64,000 nucleotides of DNA from Streptomyces liliifuscus (GCF_016598615.1 NZ_CP066831.1:2666001-2730000), one strand, 5' to 3'. Positions 7,706 through 16,884 are shown, counted from the first letter of the stretch. Numbers and translations: made by a program. Notes: generated by a model from the letters alone, not told the origin.

Positions 7706-8201
7706 CGGGCTCGAATTCGGACTCCAGATACTGGCGCAGGGCTTTCCGTCCCGCCGGGACGAAGCACCATTCATCGGCGGCTTTGCGCAGTTCGGTCGCT
7801 GTCAGCCAGTCGTGCCAATCGATCTCCATCGGATCCGGGGCCAGTGGCTCCGACACGAGTGCTTCGTGCACTCCTAGCCAGATGGGGCTGATCCCTTGTC
7901 GGCAAAGGAACTTGAAGAGGAAGTGCACCGGCGCGTTAATTCCGAGTTCTTCGGCCAGCTCGCGGGCCGCCGCCTCCTCGTACGGCTCCCCCACGTCCAC
8001 GGCCCCGCCGACCATCACGTCGTAGTGGCCCGGGAAACGAGACAGCGTCCCGGCCCGCCGCAGCACCAGGATCCGACCTTCGCGATCACGACAGATCGTC
8101 GCCGCGATGCGATGCGGCCGGTTCTCCCGCACCGCCTCATCCCGCTCTACGACTCCCAGCACGCGGTCATGCTCGTCGACATGCTCCACCAGTTCGCCCA
8201 C
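7533..8201 (-). CDS. Nudix hydrolase with antisense-derived proline-rich tail
   Basis: A 222-residue Nudix protein starting at GTG 8201. The Nudix box is GAVDVGEPYEEAAARELAEELG (about residues 66-87), in which G, E, REL and EE line up with the GX5EX7REUXEEXGU signature. It should hydrolyse a nucleoside diphosphate linked to another group; IPP isomerase-like relatives share the HDRVLGVVERDEAVRENRPH start. The domain ends near residue 165. The last ~55 residues are Pro/Ala/Thr-rich and are simply the reverse strand of the SRPBCC gene, so the natural stop seems to have been lost. No strong ribosome binding site is visible. Confidence 0.85.
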   Translation of the reverse strand: MGELVEHVDEHDRVLGVVERDEAVRENRPHRIAATICRDREGRILVLRRAGTLSRFPGHYDVMVGGAVDVGEPYEEAAARELAEELGINAPVHFLFKFLCRQGISPIWLGVHEALVSEPLAPDPMEIDWHDWLTATELRKAADEWCFVPAGRKALRQYLESEFEPVRSAPTAAAQPARTPTEPPTPPRNQKPGAPPAPSTPPATPPANHHPPPNAPQSRPTQ

Positions 8202-8315
8202 GGTGGCACGATCTCAGGCACCACTGACAACTCGGCCCCACGAACACCAGTGGCGTGTGTTCCGGCAGCTCAGGCGTATGGCGCTGTCCAGCAAGCGCCC
8301 TGTAGCTTGTAATGC

Positions 8316-8783
8316 ATGAATGGTGATGATGACCCTTACGAATTGAGTGTGGGTGTGCCCTCTGTCGAGGTGTTTCGTCGCCTGCGTACCGATGCCGGGC
8401 TCTCGGACAAGGCGCCCGAGGCGGTTGCGGTTGCTCTGCCCAATACGTGGCACGGTGTGGTCCTGCGATATCAGGGGGAGCCCATTGGGATGGGGCGGAT
8501 CATCGGGGACGGCGGTACCGCGTTCCAGGTCGTCGACATGTGCGTGCACCCCGCGCACCAGGGGCGCGGCCTCGGGAAGCGCATCATGGCCGCTCTCACG
8601 GAGGAGTTGGAGCGCAGGGCGCCCGCCACCGCGTACGTCTCGTTGATCGCGGACGGGCCCGCGCGCTTCCTCTATGAGAAGTTCGGGTTCGCCGACACCG
8701 CCGCGCACGACTCGATCGGCATGTACCGGGCGATGGACGGGGACTCGGCTCCGCAGTCGCCGACTCCTGGCAGGCCCTGCTAG
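8316..8783 (+). CDS. GNAT-family N-acetyltransferase
   Basis: A 155-residue acetyltransferase. The acetyl-CoA loop is CVHPAHQGRGLGKRIM (about residues 76-91), containing the Q/RxxGxG/A motif, and the C-terminal strand is RFLYEKFGFADTAAHDSIGMYR. It should transfer an acetyl group from acetyl-CoA to a small amine. The ATG at 8316 follows a -10-like TAGCTT closely, so the mRNA may be nearly leaderless. It diverges from the Nudix gene with 114 bp between them. The substrate is unknown. Confidence 0.9.
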   Translation: MNGDDDPYELSVGVPSVEVFRRLRTDAGLSDKAPEAVAVALPNTWHGVVLRYQGEPIGMGRIIGDGGTAFQVVDMCVHPAHQGRGLGKRIMAALTEELERRAPATAYVSLIADGPARFLYEKFGFADTAAHDSIGMYRAMDGDSAPQSPTPGRPC

Positions 8784-8857
8784 GGAGAGGCTGCTGCGCT
8801 CCCACCGCGGCAAAAGTCTGTGGAGTGTGGTCGAGCGGAGTTGCGAGACTGGGGTTC

Positions 8858-9517
8858 ATGAGCGACATGGAGAGGTTCCGTCGGGCCGTTGTCGAGTGGG
8901 CGGCCGGCGGGGTGGGGGCTTCGGCGGCCGGTGAGAGTGCGCGGGAGCTGGCGGTCGGGGTCGGGCTGCGTACGGTCGTGCTCGTCGAAGGGGGCAGCGA
9001 TCAGGCCGCGGTCGAGGCGTTGGCCTCGCGGTGCGGTCGGGATCTGGACAGCGAAGGTGTGTCGGTCGTGCCGCTCGGGGGTGCGACCAGTGTCGGCAGG
9101 TTCGTGGATCTGTGCGGGCCCCAGGGGCTCGGTGTGCGGCTGGCCGGCCTGTGCGATGTCGGGGAGGAGCGCTTCTTCCGGCGGGCGTTGGAGCGGGCCG
9201 GGCTCGGTTCCGACATCCCGCCCGAGGGGCTGGAACCGCTTGGGTTCTACGTGTGCGACGTGGATCTGGAGGACGAGTTGATCCGGTCCCTCGGCGTCGA
9301 TGTCGTCCAGCAGGTCGTGGTGGATCAGGGCGAGTCACGGCCGTTCCGTACTTTTCGGAATCAGCCCGCCCAGCGGGAGCGGACCGTGGAGCAGCAGCTG
9401 CGGAGGTTCCTGGGGACCCACAGTGGTCGCAAGGCCCAGTACGCGCGCGGGATGGTCGAGAGTCTGGATCTGGAGCGGACCCCTCGGCCGTTGGAGCGGC
9501 TCCTGGCCCACGTCTGA
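8858..9517 (+). CDS. Stand-alone TOPRIM-domain protein (OLD nuclease-like)
   Basis: A 219-residue protein with a TOPRIM-like pattern: the acidic VLVEGGSDQAAVEALA (Glu at about 44), then LCDVGEERFF (Asp about 100) and CDVDLEDELI (Asp 134 and 136). This is the metal-binding glutamate plus DxD arrangement of the TOPRIM half of OLD-family nucleases, without the ATPase half. A helical C-terminus (RERTVEQQLRRFLGTHSGRK) follows. The start MSDMERF is preferred to an upstream ATG because it begins the compact domain. It could cleave or join nucleic acid with Mg2+, but no partner ATPase is adjacent. Confidence 0.75.
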   Translation: MSDMERFRRAVVEWAAGGVGASAAGESARELAVGVGLRTVVLVEGGSDQAAVEALASRCGRDLDSEGVSVVPLGGATSVGRFVDLCGPQGLGVRLAGLCDVGEERFFRRALERAGLGSDIPPEGLEPLGFYVCDVDLEDELIRSLGVDVVQQVVVDQGESRPFRTFRNQPAQRERTVEQQLRRFLGTHSGRKAQYARGMVESLDLERTPRPLERLLAHV

Positions 9518-9566
9518 TCGAGCATCGGACACGTTTCGCGCCTCGACCGCGGCGCGCGTGTGTGCG

Positions 9567-10724
9567 TCAGGCCACCGAACCTATTCGTGCTGTGGGGTTC
9601 TGAGTCGACGACATGTCGTGGTGGATCGGGGTGTGGGCGCCGGTCAGGGATGTTCCTGTGCCTCCTCGCCTGTTCGCGATGATTTCCGAGGCTATGGAGA
9701 GGGCCGTCTCCTCCGGCGTACGGGCTCCCAGGTCCAGCCCGATCGGGGAGCGCAGGCGGGTCAACTCCAGTTCGGTCACGCCGACTTCGCGAAGGCGTTC
9801 GTTGCGGTCCAGGTGGGTGCGGCGGGAGCCCATCGCGCCGACGTACGCCACGGGCAGGCGGAGTGCGAGTTGGAGGAGGGGTACGTCGAACTTGGCGTCG
9901 TGGGTCAGGACGCACAGGACCGTGCGGGCGTCCACCTGTGTGCGCTCCAGATAGCGGTGCGGCCAGTCGACCACGATCTCGTCCGCCTCCGGGAAGCGGG
10001 CCGAGGTCGCGAAGACCGGGCGGGCGTCGCACACCGTGACGCGGTAGTTCAGGAACTTGCCGATGCGGACCAGGGCGGACGCGAAGTCTATCGCTCCGAA
10101 GACGATCATCCTGGGGGGCGGAACCGACGATTCGATGAGCAGTGTGAGCGGTGCTCCACAGCGAGAGCCCTGCTCTCCGATCTCCAGGGTGCCTGTGCGG
10201 CCCGCGTCCAGGAAGGCGCGCGCCTCCTCGACGACCGTGCGGTCCAGCTCCGGGTGCGCGCCGAATCCACCCTCGTACGAGCCGTCCGGGCGCACCAGCA
10301 GGGCTCGGCCCAGGAGTTCCGTCGGCCCGGACACGATACGGGTCACCGCCGCCGGCTCCCCACGCGTGGCGGTGGCTAGGGCCGACGCGAAGATCTCCCG
10401 GGTGGAGTCCTCGGCGCGTACCGGTGTGACCAGGATGTCGATGATGCCGCCGCAGGTCAGGCCCACGGCGAATGCGTCGTCGTCGCTGTAGCCGAAGCGT
10501 TCGAGGACCGGTTTCCCATCCGCCAACGCCTGTTGGCACAGCTCGTACACCGCGCCCTCCACACAGCCGCCGGAGACCGAGCCGATCGCCGTGCCGTCGG
10601 TGTCCACCGCGAGGGCGGCGCCCGGCAGGCGGGGCGCACTGCCGCCGACGGCCACCACGGTGGCCACGGCGAAGTCGCGTCCCTGCTCGACCCACCGGTG
10701 CAACTCTTCGGCGATGTCCAGCAT
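9567..10724 (-). CDS. xdhC: XdhC/CoxI-family molybdenum cofactor insertion protein
   Basis: A 385-residue XdhC-family protein. The N-terminal XdhC/CoxI domain has VVAVGGSAPRLPGAALAV and SVSGGCVEGAVYE; the C-terminal Rossmann part contains MIVFGAIDFASALVRIGKFL and YVGAMGSRRTHLDRNERL. Family members bind and sulphurate the molybdopterin cofactor and load it into xanthine dehydrogenase. AGGAG lies seven bases before ATG 10724. It is the distal gene of the purine cluster on the minus strand. A strong hairpin (10773-10798) separates it from the permease, so it may have its own transcript. Confidence 0.93.
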   Translation of the reverse strand: MLDIAEELHRWVEQGRDFAVATVVAVGGSAPRLPGAALAVDTDGTAIGSVSGGCVEGAVYELCQQALADGKPVLERFGYSDDDAFAVGLTCGGIIDILVTPVRAEDSTREIFASALATATRGEPAAVTRIVSGPTELLGRALLVRPDGSYEGGFGAHPELDRTVVEEARAFLDAGRTGTLEIGEQGSRCGAPLTLLIESSVPPPRMIVFGAIDFASALVRIGKFLNYRVTVCDARPVFATSARFPEADEIVVDWPHRYLERTQVDARTVLCVLTHDAKFDVPLLQLALRLPVAYVGAMGSRRTHLDRNERLREVGVTELELTRLRSPIGLDLGARTPEETALSIASEIIANRRGGTGTSLTGAHTPIHHDMSSTQNPTARIGSVA

Positions 10725-10772
10725 GTCTCGGTCTCCTGACGGTGGTTGGGGTGGCTGGGTGGTCGGGTCGGC

Positions 10773-10831
10773 CCCCGCGCCCCAAAAGGGGCGCGGGGAA
10801 CTGCGCGACCAGCCACGACGGACCCGCGGAC
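10773..10831. repeat. GC-rich hairpin repeat, copy 1 (perfect 11-bp stem)
   Basis: CCCCGCGCCCC (10773-10783), loop AAAA and GGGGCGCGGGG (10788-10798) form a perfect stem. The repeat core GGCGCGGGGAACTGCGCG follows. It sits between the purine permease stop (10871) and the xdhC start (10724) on the minus strand, so it probably weakens read-through. Related copies are at 19525, 44131, 44201, 49658 and (inverted) 62003. Confidence 0.85.
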
Positions 10832-10870
10832 TAGGCACCCCGCAACCAGCGGAGCGCCTCCGCGGAGCGC

Positions 10871-12328
10871 CTAGTGGACGCCCATCCAGCTCTCGATCGG
10901 GTTCAGGGCGAAGAAGACGAGGAAGATCACCGTCAGGCCCCACATGAACGCCCCGATCTCGCGGGCCTTGCCCTGGGCGACCTTGATGGCGACGTAGCTG
11001 ATGACTCCGGCCGCGACGCCCGCGGTGATGGAGTACGTGAACGGCATGATCACGACCGTCAGGAAGACCGGGATCGCGGTGGCGCGGTCGGCCCAGTCGA
11101 CGTGCCGGGCGTTCATCATCATCATGGCGCCGATGACGACCAGGGCGGCGGCCGCGACCTCGCCCGGGACGATCGCCGTCAGCGGGGTGAAGAACAGACA
11201 GGCCGCGAAGAACAGGCCCGTGATGACGGAGGAGAGTCCGGTGCGGGCGCCTTCTCCGACGCCGGTGGCGGACTCGACGAACACCGTCTGGCCCGAGGCG
11301 CCCGAGACGCCGCCGATCGCGCCGCCCGCGCCGTCGATGAACAGCGCCTTGGACAGGCCCGGCATCCGGCCCTTGTCGTCGGCCAGCTTGGCCTCGGTGC
11401 CGACGCCGATGATGGTGGCCATCGCGTCGAAGAACCCGGCGAGGACCAGGGTGAAGACGATCATGCCGACCGTCATCGCGCCGACCTGGCCCCAGCCGCC
11501 GAACTCCACGTCTCCGAAGATCGAGAAGTCGGGCATGGACACCGCGCTGCCGTGCAGCTCGGGCGCGCCACTGGCCCACTGCTTGGCGTCGATGACGTCG
11601 AGGGTGTTGAGGACGACGGCGAGTACGGTGCCGCCGACGATGCCGATCAGGATCGCGCCGGGGATGCCGCGTGCCTGGAGCATGAAGATGGCGAGCAGGG
11701 TGACGGCGAAGAGCAGGACGGGCCAGCCGGCGAGTTCGCCGGTCGCGCCGAGGGAGAGCGGGGTCGCCTTGCCCTGGTGGACGAAGCCCGCCTTCACCAG
11801 GCCGATCAGGGCGACGAACAGGCCGATGCCCATCGTGATCGCGTGCTTCAGCGCGAGGGGGATGGCGTTCATGATCATCTCGCGCAGCCCGGTGACGACC
11901 AGGAGCATGATCACGACGCCGTACATCACACACATGCCCATGGCCTGCGGCCAGGTCATCTGGGGCGCGACCTGCGAGGAGAGGACGCCGGAGACGGAGA
12001 GTCCGGCGGCCAGGGCGAGCGGCACCTTGCCGAAGAAGCCCATCAGGAGCGTGGTGAAGGCCGCCGCGAACGCGGTCGCGGTGATCAGGGCCTTCTGGCC
12101 GAGCGTGTCCCCCGCCGCGTCCTTGCCGGACAGGATCAGGGGGTTGAGCAGCAGGATGTACGCCATCGCCATGAAGGTGGTGACGCCGCCGCGCACCTCA
12201 CGCGCGACCGAGCTTCCTCGCTTGGATATGTGAAAGTACCGGTCGAGCCAGGACCTGCCGGCCGGGATACGGGTTCCTTCACCCGCATCGTCGGCGGTGG
12301 TCCTCGGCTCCAGTGACTGCTGGGTCAT
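10871..12328 (-). CDS. NCS2/AzgA-type purine permease
   Basis: A 485-residue polytopic membrane protein of the NCS2 family, AzgA-like branch (hypoxanthine/guanine/xanthine:H+ symport). The start RYFHISKRGSSVAREVRGG leads to the conserved TFMAMAYILLLNP. Later come MGIGLFVALIGLVKAG, the signature GVGTEAKLADDKGRMPG and the substrate-site region ASGQTVFVESATGVGEGART. About twelve helices are expected. It lies downstream of the xanthine dehydrogenase subunit genes on the same strand, so it likely supplies their purine substrate. The exact purine specificity is inferred. Confidence 0.93.
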   Translation of the reverse strand: MTQQSLEPRTTADDAGEGTRIPAGRSWLDRYFHISKRGSSVAREVRGGVTTFMAMAYILLLNPLILSGKDAAGDTLGQKALITATAFAAAFTTLLMGFFGKVPLALAAGLSVSGVLSSQVAPQMTWPQAMGMCVMYGVVIMLLVVTGLREMIMNAIPLALKHAITMGIGLFVALIGLVKAGFVHQGKATPLSLGATGELAGWPVLLFAVTLLAIFMLQARGIPGAILIGIVGGTVLAVVLNTLDVIDAKQWASGAPELHGSAVSMPDFSIFGDVEFGGWGQVGAMTVGMIVFTLVLAGFFDAMATIIGVGTEAKLADDKGRMPGLSKALFIDGAGGAIGGVSGASGQTVFVESATGVGEGARTGLSSVITGLFFAACLFFTPLTAIVPGEVAAAALVVIGAMMMMNARHVDWADRATAIPVFLTVVIMPFTYSITAGVAAGVISYVAIKVAQGKAREIGAFMWGLTVIFLVFFALNPIESWMGVH

Positions 12329-12569
12329 GTGGGCCTACTCCCAAGGTTCACAGGGGCACCCGCTGTCGCCTTCGGCGTGTGCGGGATTTGGGAAGGTGCT
12401 TCGGCCGCACGACCCGGGGGACGGCCCGAGACGAACGAATCGTGGTGCTGCACATGGACCGGTACCGGGTGTCGCCGTTGGACGTACGGTCGTCCGGTGC
12501 CGGGGGTGCCGTTGTTGTGCCCAGCCGTTCCGGCCTGCGGAACGGCTGCCCACAACGACGGCGGGGCGC

Positions 12570-14969
12570 CTATGCCGTGCCGGTGAGGTGTTCCGGTCGG
12601 ACCGGCGTCCTGTCGAGCTCCAAGCCCGTCGCGTTCCGGATCGCCGCTAGCACGGCCGGAGTCGACGACAGAGTCGGTGCCTCGCCGATGCCACGGAGCC
12701 CGTACGGCGCGTGGTCGTCGGCGAGTTCGAGCACGTCGACGGGGATGGTCGGCGTGTCGAGGATCGTGGGGATGAGGTAGTCGGTGAAGGAGGGGTTCCT
12801 GACCTTCGCCGTGACGGGGTCGACGATGATCTCTTCCATCACCGCGATGCCCAGGCCCTGGGTCGTACCGCCCTGGATCTGGCCGATGACGGACAGCGGG
12901 TTGAGCGCCTTGCCGACGTCCTGGGCGCAGGCCAGTTCGATGACCTTCACCAGGCCCAGTTCGGTGTCCACCTCGACGACCGCGCGATGGGCGGCGAAGG
13001 AGTACTGGACATGGCCGAAGCCCTGGCCCGTACGGAGGTCGAAGGGCTCGGTCGGCCGGTGCCGCCACTCCTCCTCGACCTCCACGGATTCGTTCTCCAG
13101 TACGTCCACCAGGTCGGCCAGTACCTCGCCGCCGTCGGTGACGACCTTGCCGCCCTCCAGGAGCAGTTCGGCGGTGGCCCAGGCGGGGTGGTACGTGCCG
13201 AACTTGCGGCGGCCGATCTCCAGGACCTTCTCGCGGACGAGCTCGCAGGAGTTCTTGACGGCGCCGCCGGTGACGTACGTCTGACGGGACGCGGAGGTCG
13301 AACCCGCCGAGCCCACCTGGGTGTCGGCCGGGTGGATCGTCACCTGGGCGACGCCCAGCTCGGTGCGGGCGATCTGCGCGTGGACGGTGACGCCGCCCTG
13401 GCCGACCTCGGCCATCGCGGTGTGGACGGTGGCCACCGGCTCTCCGCCGACAACCTCCATGCGGACCTTGGCCGTTGAATAGTCGTCGAAGCCCTCGGAG
13501 AAGCCGACGTTCTTGATGCCGACCGCGTAGCCGACGCCTCGTACGACGCCTTCGCCGTGGGTGGTGTTGGAGAGGCCGCCGGGAAGCTGGCGGACGTCCG
13601 CCGCCTCGCCGGCCGCGAGCCACTGCTGCTCGGGCGGCATGGGCATCGCCTTGACGCGGCGCAGGAGTTCGGCGACCGGGGCCGGGGAGTCGACCGGCTG
13701 GCCGGTCGGCATGATCGTGCCCTGCGACATCGCGTTGAGCTGGCGGAACTCGACCCGGTCCATGCCCACCTTGTCGGCGAGCTTGTCCATCTGTGCCTCG
13801 TAGGCGAAGCACGCCTGGACCGCGCCGAAGCCGCGCATGGCGCCACAGGGCGGGTTGTTGGAGTAGAGGGCGATCGCCTCGATGTCGACGTCTTCGAGTA
13901 CGTACGGGCCGACCGAGAGGGATGCCGCGTTGCCGACCACCGCCGGGGACGCGGAGGCGTAGGCGCCGCCGTCCAGGACGATGCGGCACTTCATGTGCGT
14001 GAGCCTGCCGTCCTTCGTGGCCCCGTGCTCGTAGTAGAGCTTCGCGGGGTGACGGTGGACGTGGCCGAAGAAGGACTCGAAGCGGTTGTAGACGATCTTG
14101 ACCGGCTTGCCCGTGCGCAGCGCGAGGAGACAGGCGTGGATCTGCATCGACAGGTCCTCGCGGCCGCCGAACGCGCCACCGACGCCGGAGAGCGTCATGC
14201 GGACCTTGTCCTCGGGCAGGCCGAGGACGGGTGCGATCTGCTTGAGGTCCGAGTGCAGCCACTGGGTGGCGATGTAGAGGTCGACGCCACCGTCCTCGGA
14301 GGGCACGGCGAGGCCGGACTCCGGGCCGAGGAAGGCCTGGTCCTGCATGCCGAAGGTGTACTCGCCCTCGACGATGTGGTCGGCGCGCCTCCGGGCCGCC
14401 TCGACGTCGCCGCGGACGATCGGCTGGCGGTGCACGATGTTCGGGTGCGGGACATGGCCGATGTGGTGGTCGTCGCGGCCCTCGTGGACGAGGATCGCGT
14501 CGGGCGCGGTCGCGGACGCCTCGTCCGTGATGACCGGCAGTTCGCGGTACTCCACCTTGATCTTGGCGGCGGCGCGACGCGCGGTCTCCGGGTGGTCGGC
14601 CGCGACGATCGCGACCGGCTCGCCGTGGTGGCGGACCTTGCCGTGCGCGAGCACCGGGGTGTCCTGGATCTCCAGGCCGTAGTTCTTCACCTCGGTCGGC
14701 AGGTCGTCGTACGTCATGACGGCGTAGACGCCGGGGGTCTTCAGCGCCTCGACCGTGTCGATGGAGACGATCTCGGCGTGGGCGACCGTGGAGCGCAGGA
14801 TCTGGCCCCAGAGCATGTCTTCGTGCCACATGTCCGAGGAGTACGCGAACTCGCCGGTGACCTTGAGGATGCCGTCCGGGCGGAGCGTGGACTCGCCGAT
14901 GCCGCCCTTGGTCCGGGAACCCTGGGTGACCTTGGTGGGAGTGCCGAGGGGAGCGCTTTTGCCGGCCAT
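12570..14969 (-). CDS. Xanthine dehydrogenase molybdopterin-binding large subunit
   Basis: A 799-residue molybdenum subunit of a three-subunit xanthine dehydrogenase. It hydroxylates hypoxanthine or xanthine to urate at the Mo centre. The N-terminal aldehyde-oxidase/xanthine-dehydrogenase a/b hammerhead part has VTGEFAYSSDMWHEDMLWG. The Mo-pterin part has GVGGAFGGREDLSMQIHACL, CGAMRGFGAVQACFAYE and a C-terminal GLRGIGEAPT, in which the Glu is the conserved catalytic base. GGGAGAGGTGG lies about ten bases before ATG 14969, and the gene follows the 2Fe-2S subunit by two bases. Confidence 0.96.
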   Translation of the reverse strand: MAGKSAPLGTPTKVTQGSRTKGGIGESTLRPDGILKVTGEFAYSSDMWHEDMLWGQILRSTVAHAEIVSIDTVEALKTPGVYAVMTYDDLPTEVKNYGLEIQDTPVLAHGKVRHHGEPVAIVAADHPETARRAAAKIKVEYRELPVITDEASATAPDAILVHEGRDDHHIGHVPHPNIVHRQPIVRGDVEAARRRADHIVEGEYTFGMQDQAFLGPESGLAVPSEDGGVDLYIATQWLHSDLKQIAPVLGLPEDKVRMTLSGVGGAFGGREDLSMQIHACLLALRTGKPVKIVYNRFESFFGHVHRHPAKLYYEHGATKDGRLTHMKCRIVLDGGAYASASPAVVGNAASLSVGPYVLEDVDIEAIALYSNNPPCGAMRGFGAVQACFAYEAQMDKLADKVGMDRVEFRQLNAMSQGTIMPTGQPVDSPAPVAELLRRVKAMPMPPEQQWLAAGEAADVRQLPGGLSNTTHGEGVVRGVGYAVGIKNVGFSEGFDDYSTAKVRMEVVGGEPVATVHTAMAEVGQGGVTVHAQIARTELGVAQVTIHPADTQVGSAGSTSASRQTYVTGGAVKNSCELVREKVLEIGRRKFGTYHPAWATAELLLEGGKVVTDGGEVLADLVDVLENESVEVEEEWRHRPTEPFDLRTGQGFGHVQYSFAAHRAVVEVDTELGLVKVIELACAQDVGKALNPLSVIGQIQGGTTQGLGIAVMEEIIVDPVTAKVRNPSFTDYLIPTILDTPTIPVDVLELADDHAPYGLRGIGEAPTLSSTPAVLAAIRNATGLELDRTPVRPEHLTGTA

Positions 14970-14971
14970 CG

Positions 14972-15556
14972 TCAGACCACCTCTCCCTGTCGGGCGGCCG
15001 CCAGGCGGACCGCGTCCATGATCTTCTCGTAGCCGGTGCAGCGGCAGAGGTTGCCCGACAGCGCCTCGCGGATGTCCGCGTCGCTCGGGGTCGGGTTGCG
15101 CTCCAGCATCTCGTCGGCGGCGACCAGCAGGCCGGGCGTGCAGAAGCCGCACTGGACGGCGCCGGCGTCGATGAACGCCTGCTGGATCGGGGAGAGTTCG
15201 GCGCCCTCGCCGGTCTGCGAGTCGGACGGCTTGGCCTCCCACTGCTTGGCCGCGTCCAGAGGCGTACCGCAGGCTCCGGACGCACAACCCCCGTGCTCCG
15301 CGCGCTGTTTGGCGAAGTCGGCGAGGCCCTCGACCGTGACGACCTCGCGGCCCTCGACCTGGCCGGCCGCGACCAGACACGAACACACCGGTACGCCGTC
15401 CAGGCGGACCGTGCAGGAGCCGCACTCGCCCTGCTCGCAGGCGTTCTTGGAGCCGGGCAGGCCCATGCGCTCGCGCAGGACGTAGAGCAGGCTCTCGCCC
15501 TCCCAGACGTCGTCGGCTTCCTGCGGACGGCCGTTGACCGTGAAATTGACGCGCAT
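14972..15556 (-). CDS. Xanthine dehydrogenase 2Fe-2S subunit
   Basis: A 194-residue iron-sulfur subunit that passes electrons from the Mo site to FAD. The plant-ferredoxin-like cluster uses Cys40, 45, 48 and 60 (CEQGECGSC). The second cluster uses Cys136, 139, 171 and 173 (QCGFC and CRC). Between them, about residues 82-120 form an insertion with two extra cysteines (CASGAC) and a Ser/Glu-rich run, longer than the standard linker. The ATG at 15556 overlaps the FAD subunit stop by one base (TAATG), and the Mo subunit follows after two bases, so the three subunits are translated together. Confidence 0.96.
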   Translation of the reverse strand: MRVNFTVNGRPQEADDVWEGESLLYVLRERMGLPGSKNACEQGECGSCTVRLDGVPVCSCLVAAGQVEGREVVTVEGLADFAKQRAEHGGCASGACGTPLDAAKQWEAKPSDSQTGEGAELSPIQQAFIDAGAVQCGFCTPGLLVAADEMLERNPTPSDADIREALSGNLCRCTGYEKIMDAVRLAAARQGEVV

Positions 15557-16455
15557 TACGCGACACTCCCCTTCCGATGTGTCCGGCCGTCAGTGCCGCG
15601 GTACGACTCCCAGGTCCAGGTCAGCGTGCGGCGGGCCATGATGCCGACCGCGTGGCGGCGGTAGCTCGCCGTGCCCCGGACGTCGTCGATCGGGTTGCAG
15701 GCCGCCGAGCACAGCTCCGCGAACTGCTTGGCCACCGACGGGGTGATGATCCTGCCGTTGTCCCAGAAGCCGCCCTCTTCGAGCGCCGCGTTCAGGAACT
15801 CCTCGGCGGCCTTGGCCCGTACGGGCGTGGGCGCGGCCGAGCCGATGCCGGTGCGGACCGTGCGGGTGTCGGGGTGCAGGGCCAGACCGAAGGCGCAGAC
15901 CGCGATCACCATGGCGTTGCGGGTGCCGACCTTCGAGTACTGCTGCGGGCCGTCGGCCTTCTTGATGTGCACGGCCCGGATGAGCTCGTCGGCGGCGAGC
16001 GCGTTGCGCTTCACACCGGTGTAGAAGGCGTCGATCGGGATCAGCCGGGAGCCCCGTACGGACTCGACCTCGACCTCCGCGCCCGCCGCGAGGAGGGCGG
16101 GGTGGGCGTCGCCAGCCGGGGAGGCGGTGCCGAGGTTGCCGCCGACTCCGCCGCGGTTGCGGATCTGCGGGGAGGCCACCGTGTGGGAGGCGAGGGCCAG
16201 GCCGGGCAGCTCGCCGCGCAGCTGCTCCATGATCGCCGTGTACGGGACCGAGGCGCCGAGGCGGACGGACTCCTCGCCGACCTCCCACTCACCCAGTTCG
16301 CCGATGCGGTTCAGGTCCAGCAGGTACTCGGGCCGGCGGTGGTCGAAGTTGATCTCGACCATCACATCGGTGCCACCCGCAATCGGCACAGCGGTGGGGT
16401 GCTCGGCCTTCGCGGCGAGCGCCTCCTCCCAGCTGGCGGGGCGAAGGAAGTCCAT
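15556..16455 (-). CDS. Xanthine dehydrogenase FAD-binding subunit
   Basis: A 299-residue CO-dehydrogenase/XDH-type flavoprotein subunit, first gene of the xdh operon. The FAD-binding motif AGGTDVMVEINF and the second motif TVASPQIRNRGGVGGNLGTASPAGD (as segments) are clear. It accepts electrons from the 2Fe-2S subunit and passes them on to NAD+. It starts at ATG 16455, 429 bp from the divergent PucR regulator, which is the natural candidate to control it. Its stop overlaps the next start. Confidence 0.96.
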   Translation of the reverse strand: MDFLRPASWEEALAAKAEHPTAVPIAGGTDVMVEINFDHRRPEYLLDLNRIGELGEWEVGEESVRLGASVPYTAIMEQLRGELPGLALASHTVASPQIRNRGGVGGNLGTASPAGDAHPALLAAGAEVEVESVRGSRLIPIDAFYTGVKRNALAADELIRAVHIKKADGPQQYSKVGTRNAMVIAVCAFGLALHPDTRTVRTGIGSAAPTPVRAKAAEEFLNAALEEGGFWDNGRIITPSVAKQFAELCSAACNPIDDVRGTASYRRHAVGIMARRTLTWTWESYRGTDGRTHRKGSVA

Positions 16456-16884
16456 GACCGGCTCTCTTCTTCGTCTCGTGGATGGTTCTGTTCAAGCCAG
16501 TTCGTGTGCGGCGGGCCCGGCTCGTTCATACGTTGTTCACGTGGATTGAAATCAGTACACAGCGCCGTCCCGCACCTGGGTCAGTCACCGAAACCATGAA
16601 GGAGTTCGCTGGCCAGGGCGCGCATCTTGTAGATTCGTATGAACGGAGGTCATCAGTAACCTCTCTGCTTTTCTCCGGAAACACCACACGCAGCGCCGGG
16701 AATCAGCGACCACCTGTCGCGAAAGCCCAGGACACGGGCCATGGGGGCCGGAACCATCGTCCACCGGACCCCTCGGGCCCACTCTGCGGAACCCGGGAAC
16801 CCGTGCACGGGGCATCCAACCTCGGGTCCCTCCGGAACCATCCAGATCCATCGTAGTTTTCGAGACAGAACGGCGGCGACGAGA
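16456..16884. promoter_or_regulatory. Divergent promoter region between xdh operon and pucR-type gene
   Basis: This 429-bp gap holds no supported gene. It should contain the xdh operon promoter (minus) and the PucR promoter (plus). A -10-like TAGATT near 16630 and TAGTTT near 16854 are visible for the plus strand, but neither has a clear -35 at 17 bases. The 3' half is rich in CCGGAACC/GGGAACCC-type short inverted repeats (about 16750-16850), which could form structure or bind a regulator. Confidence 0.5.
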
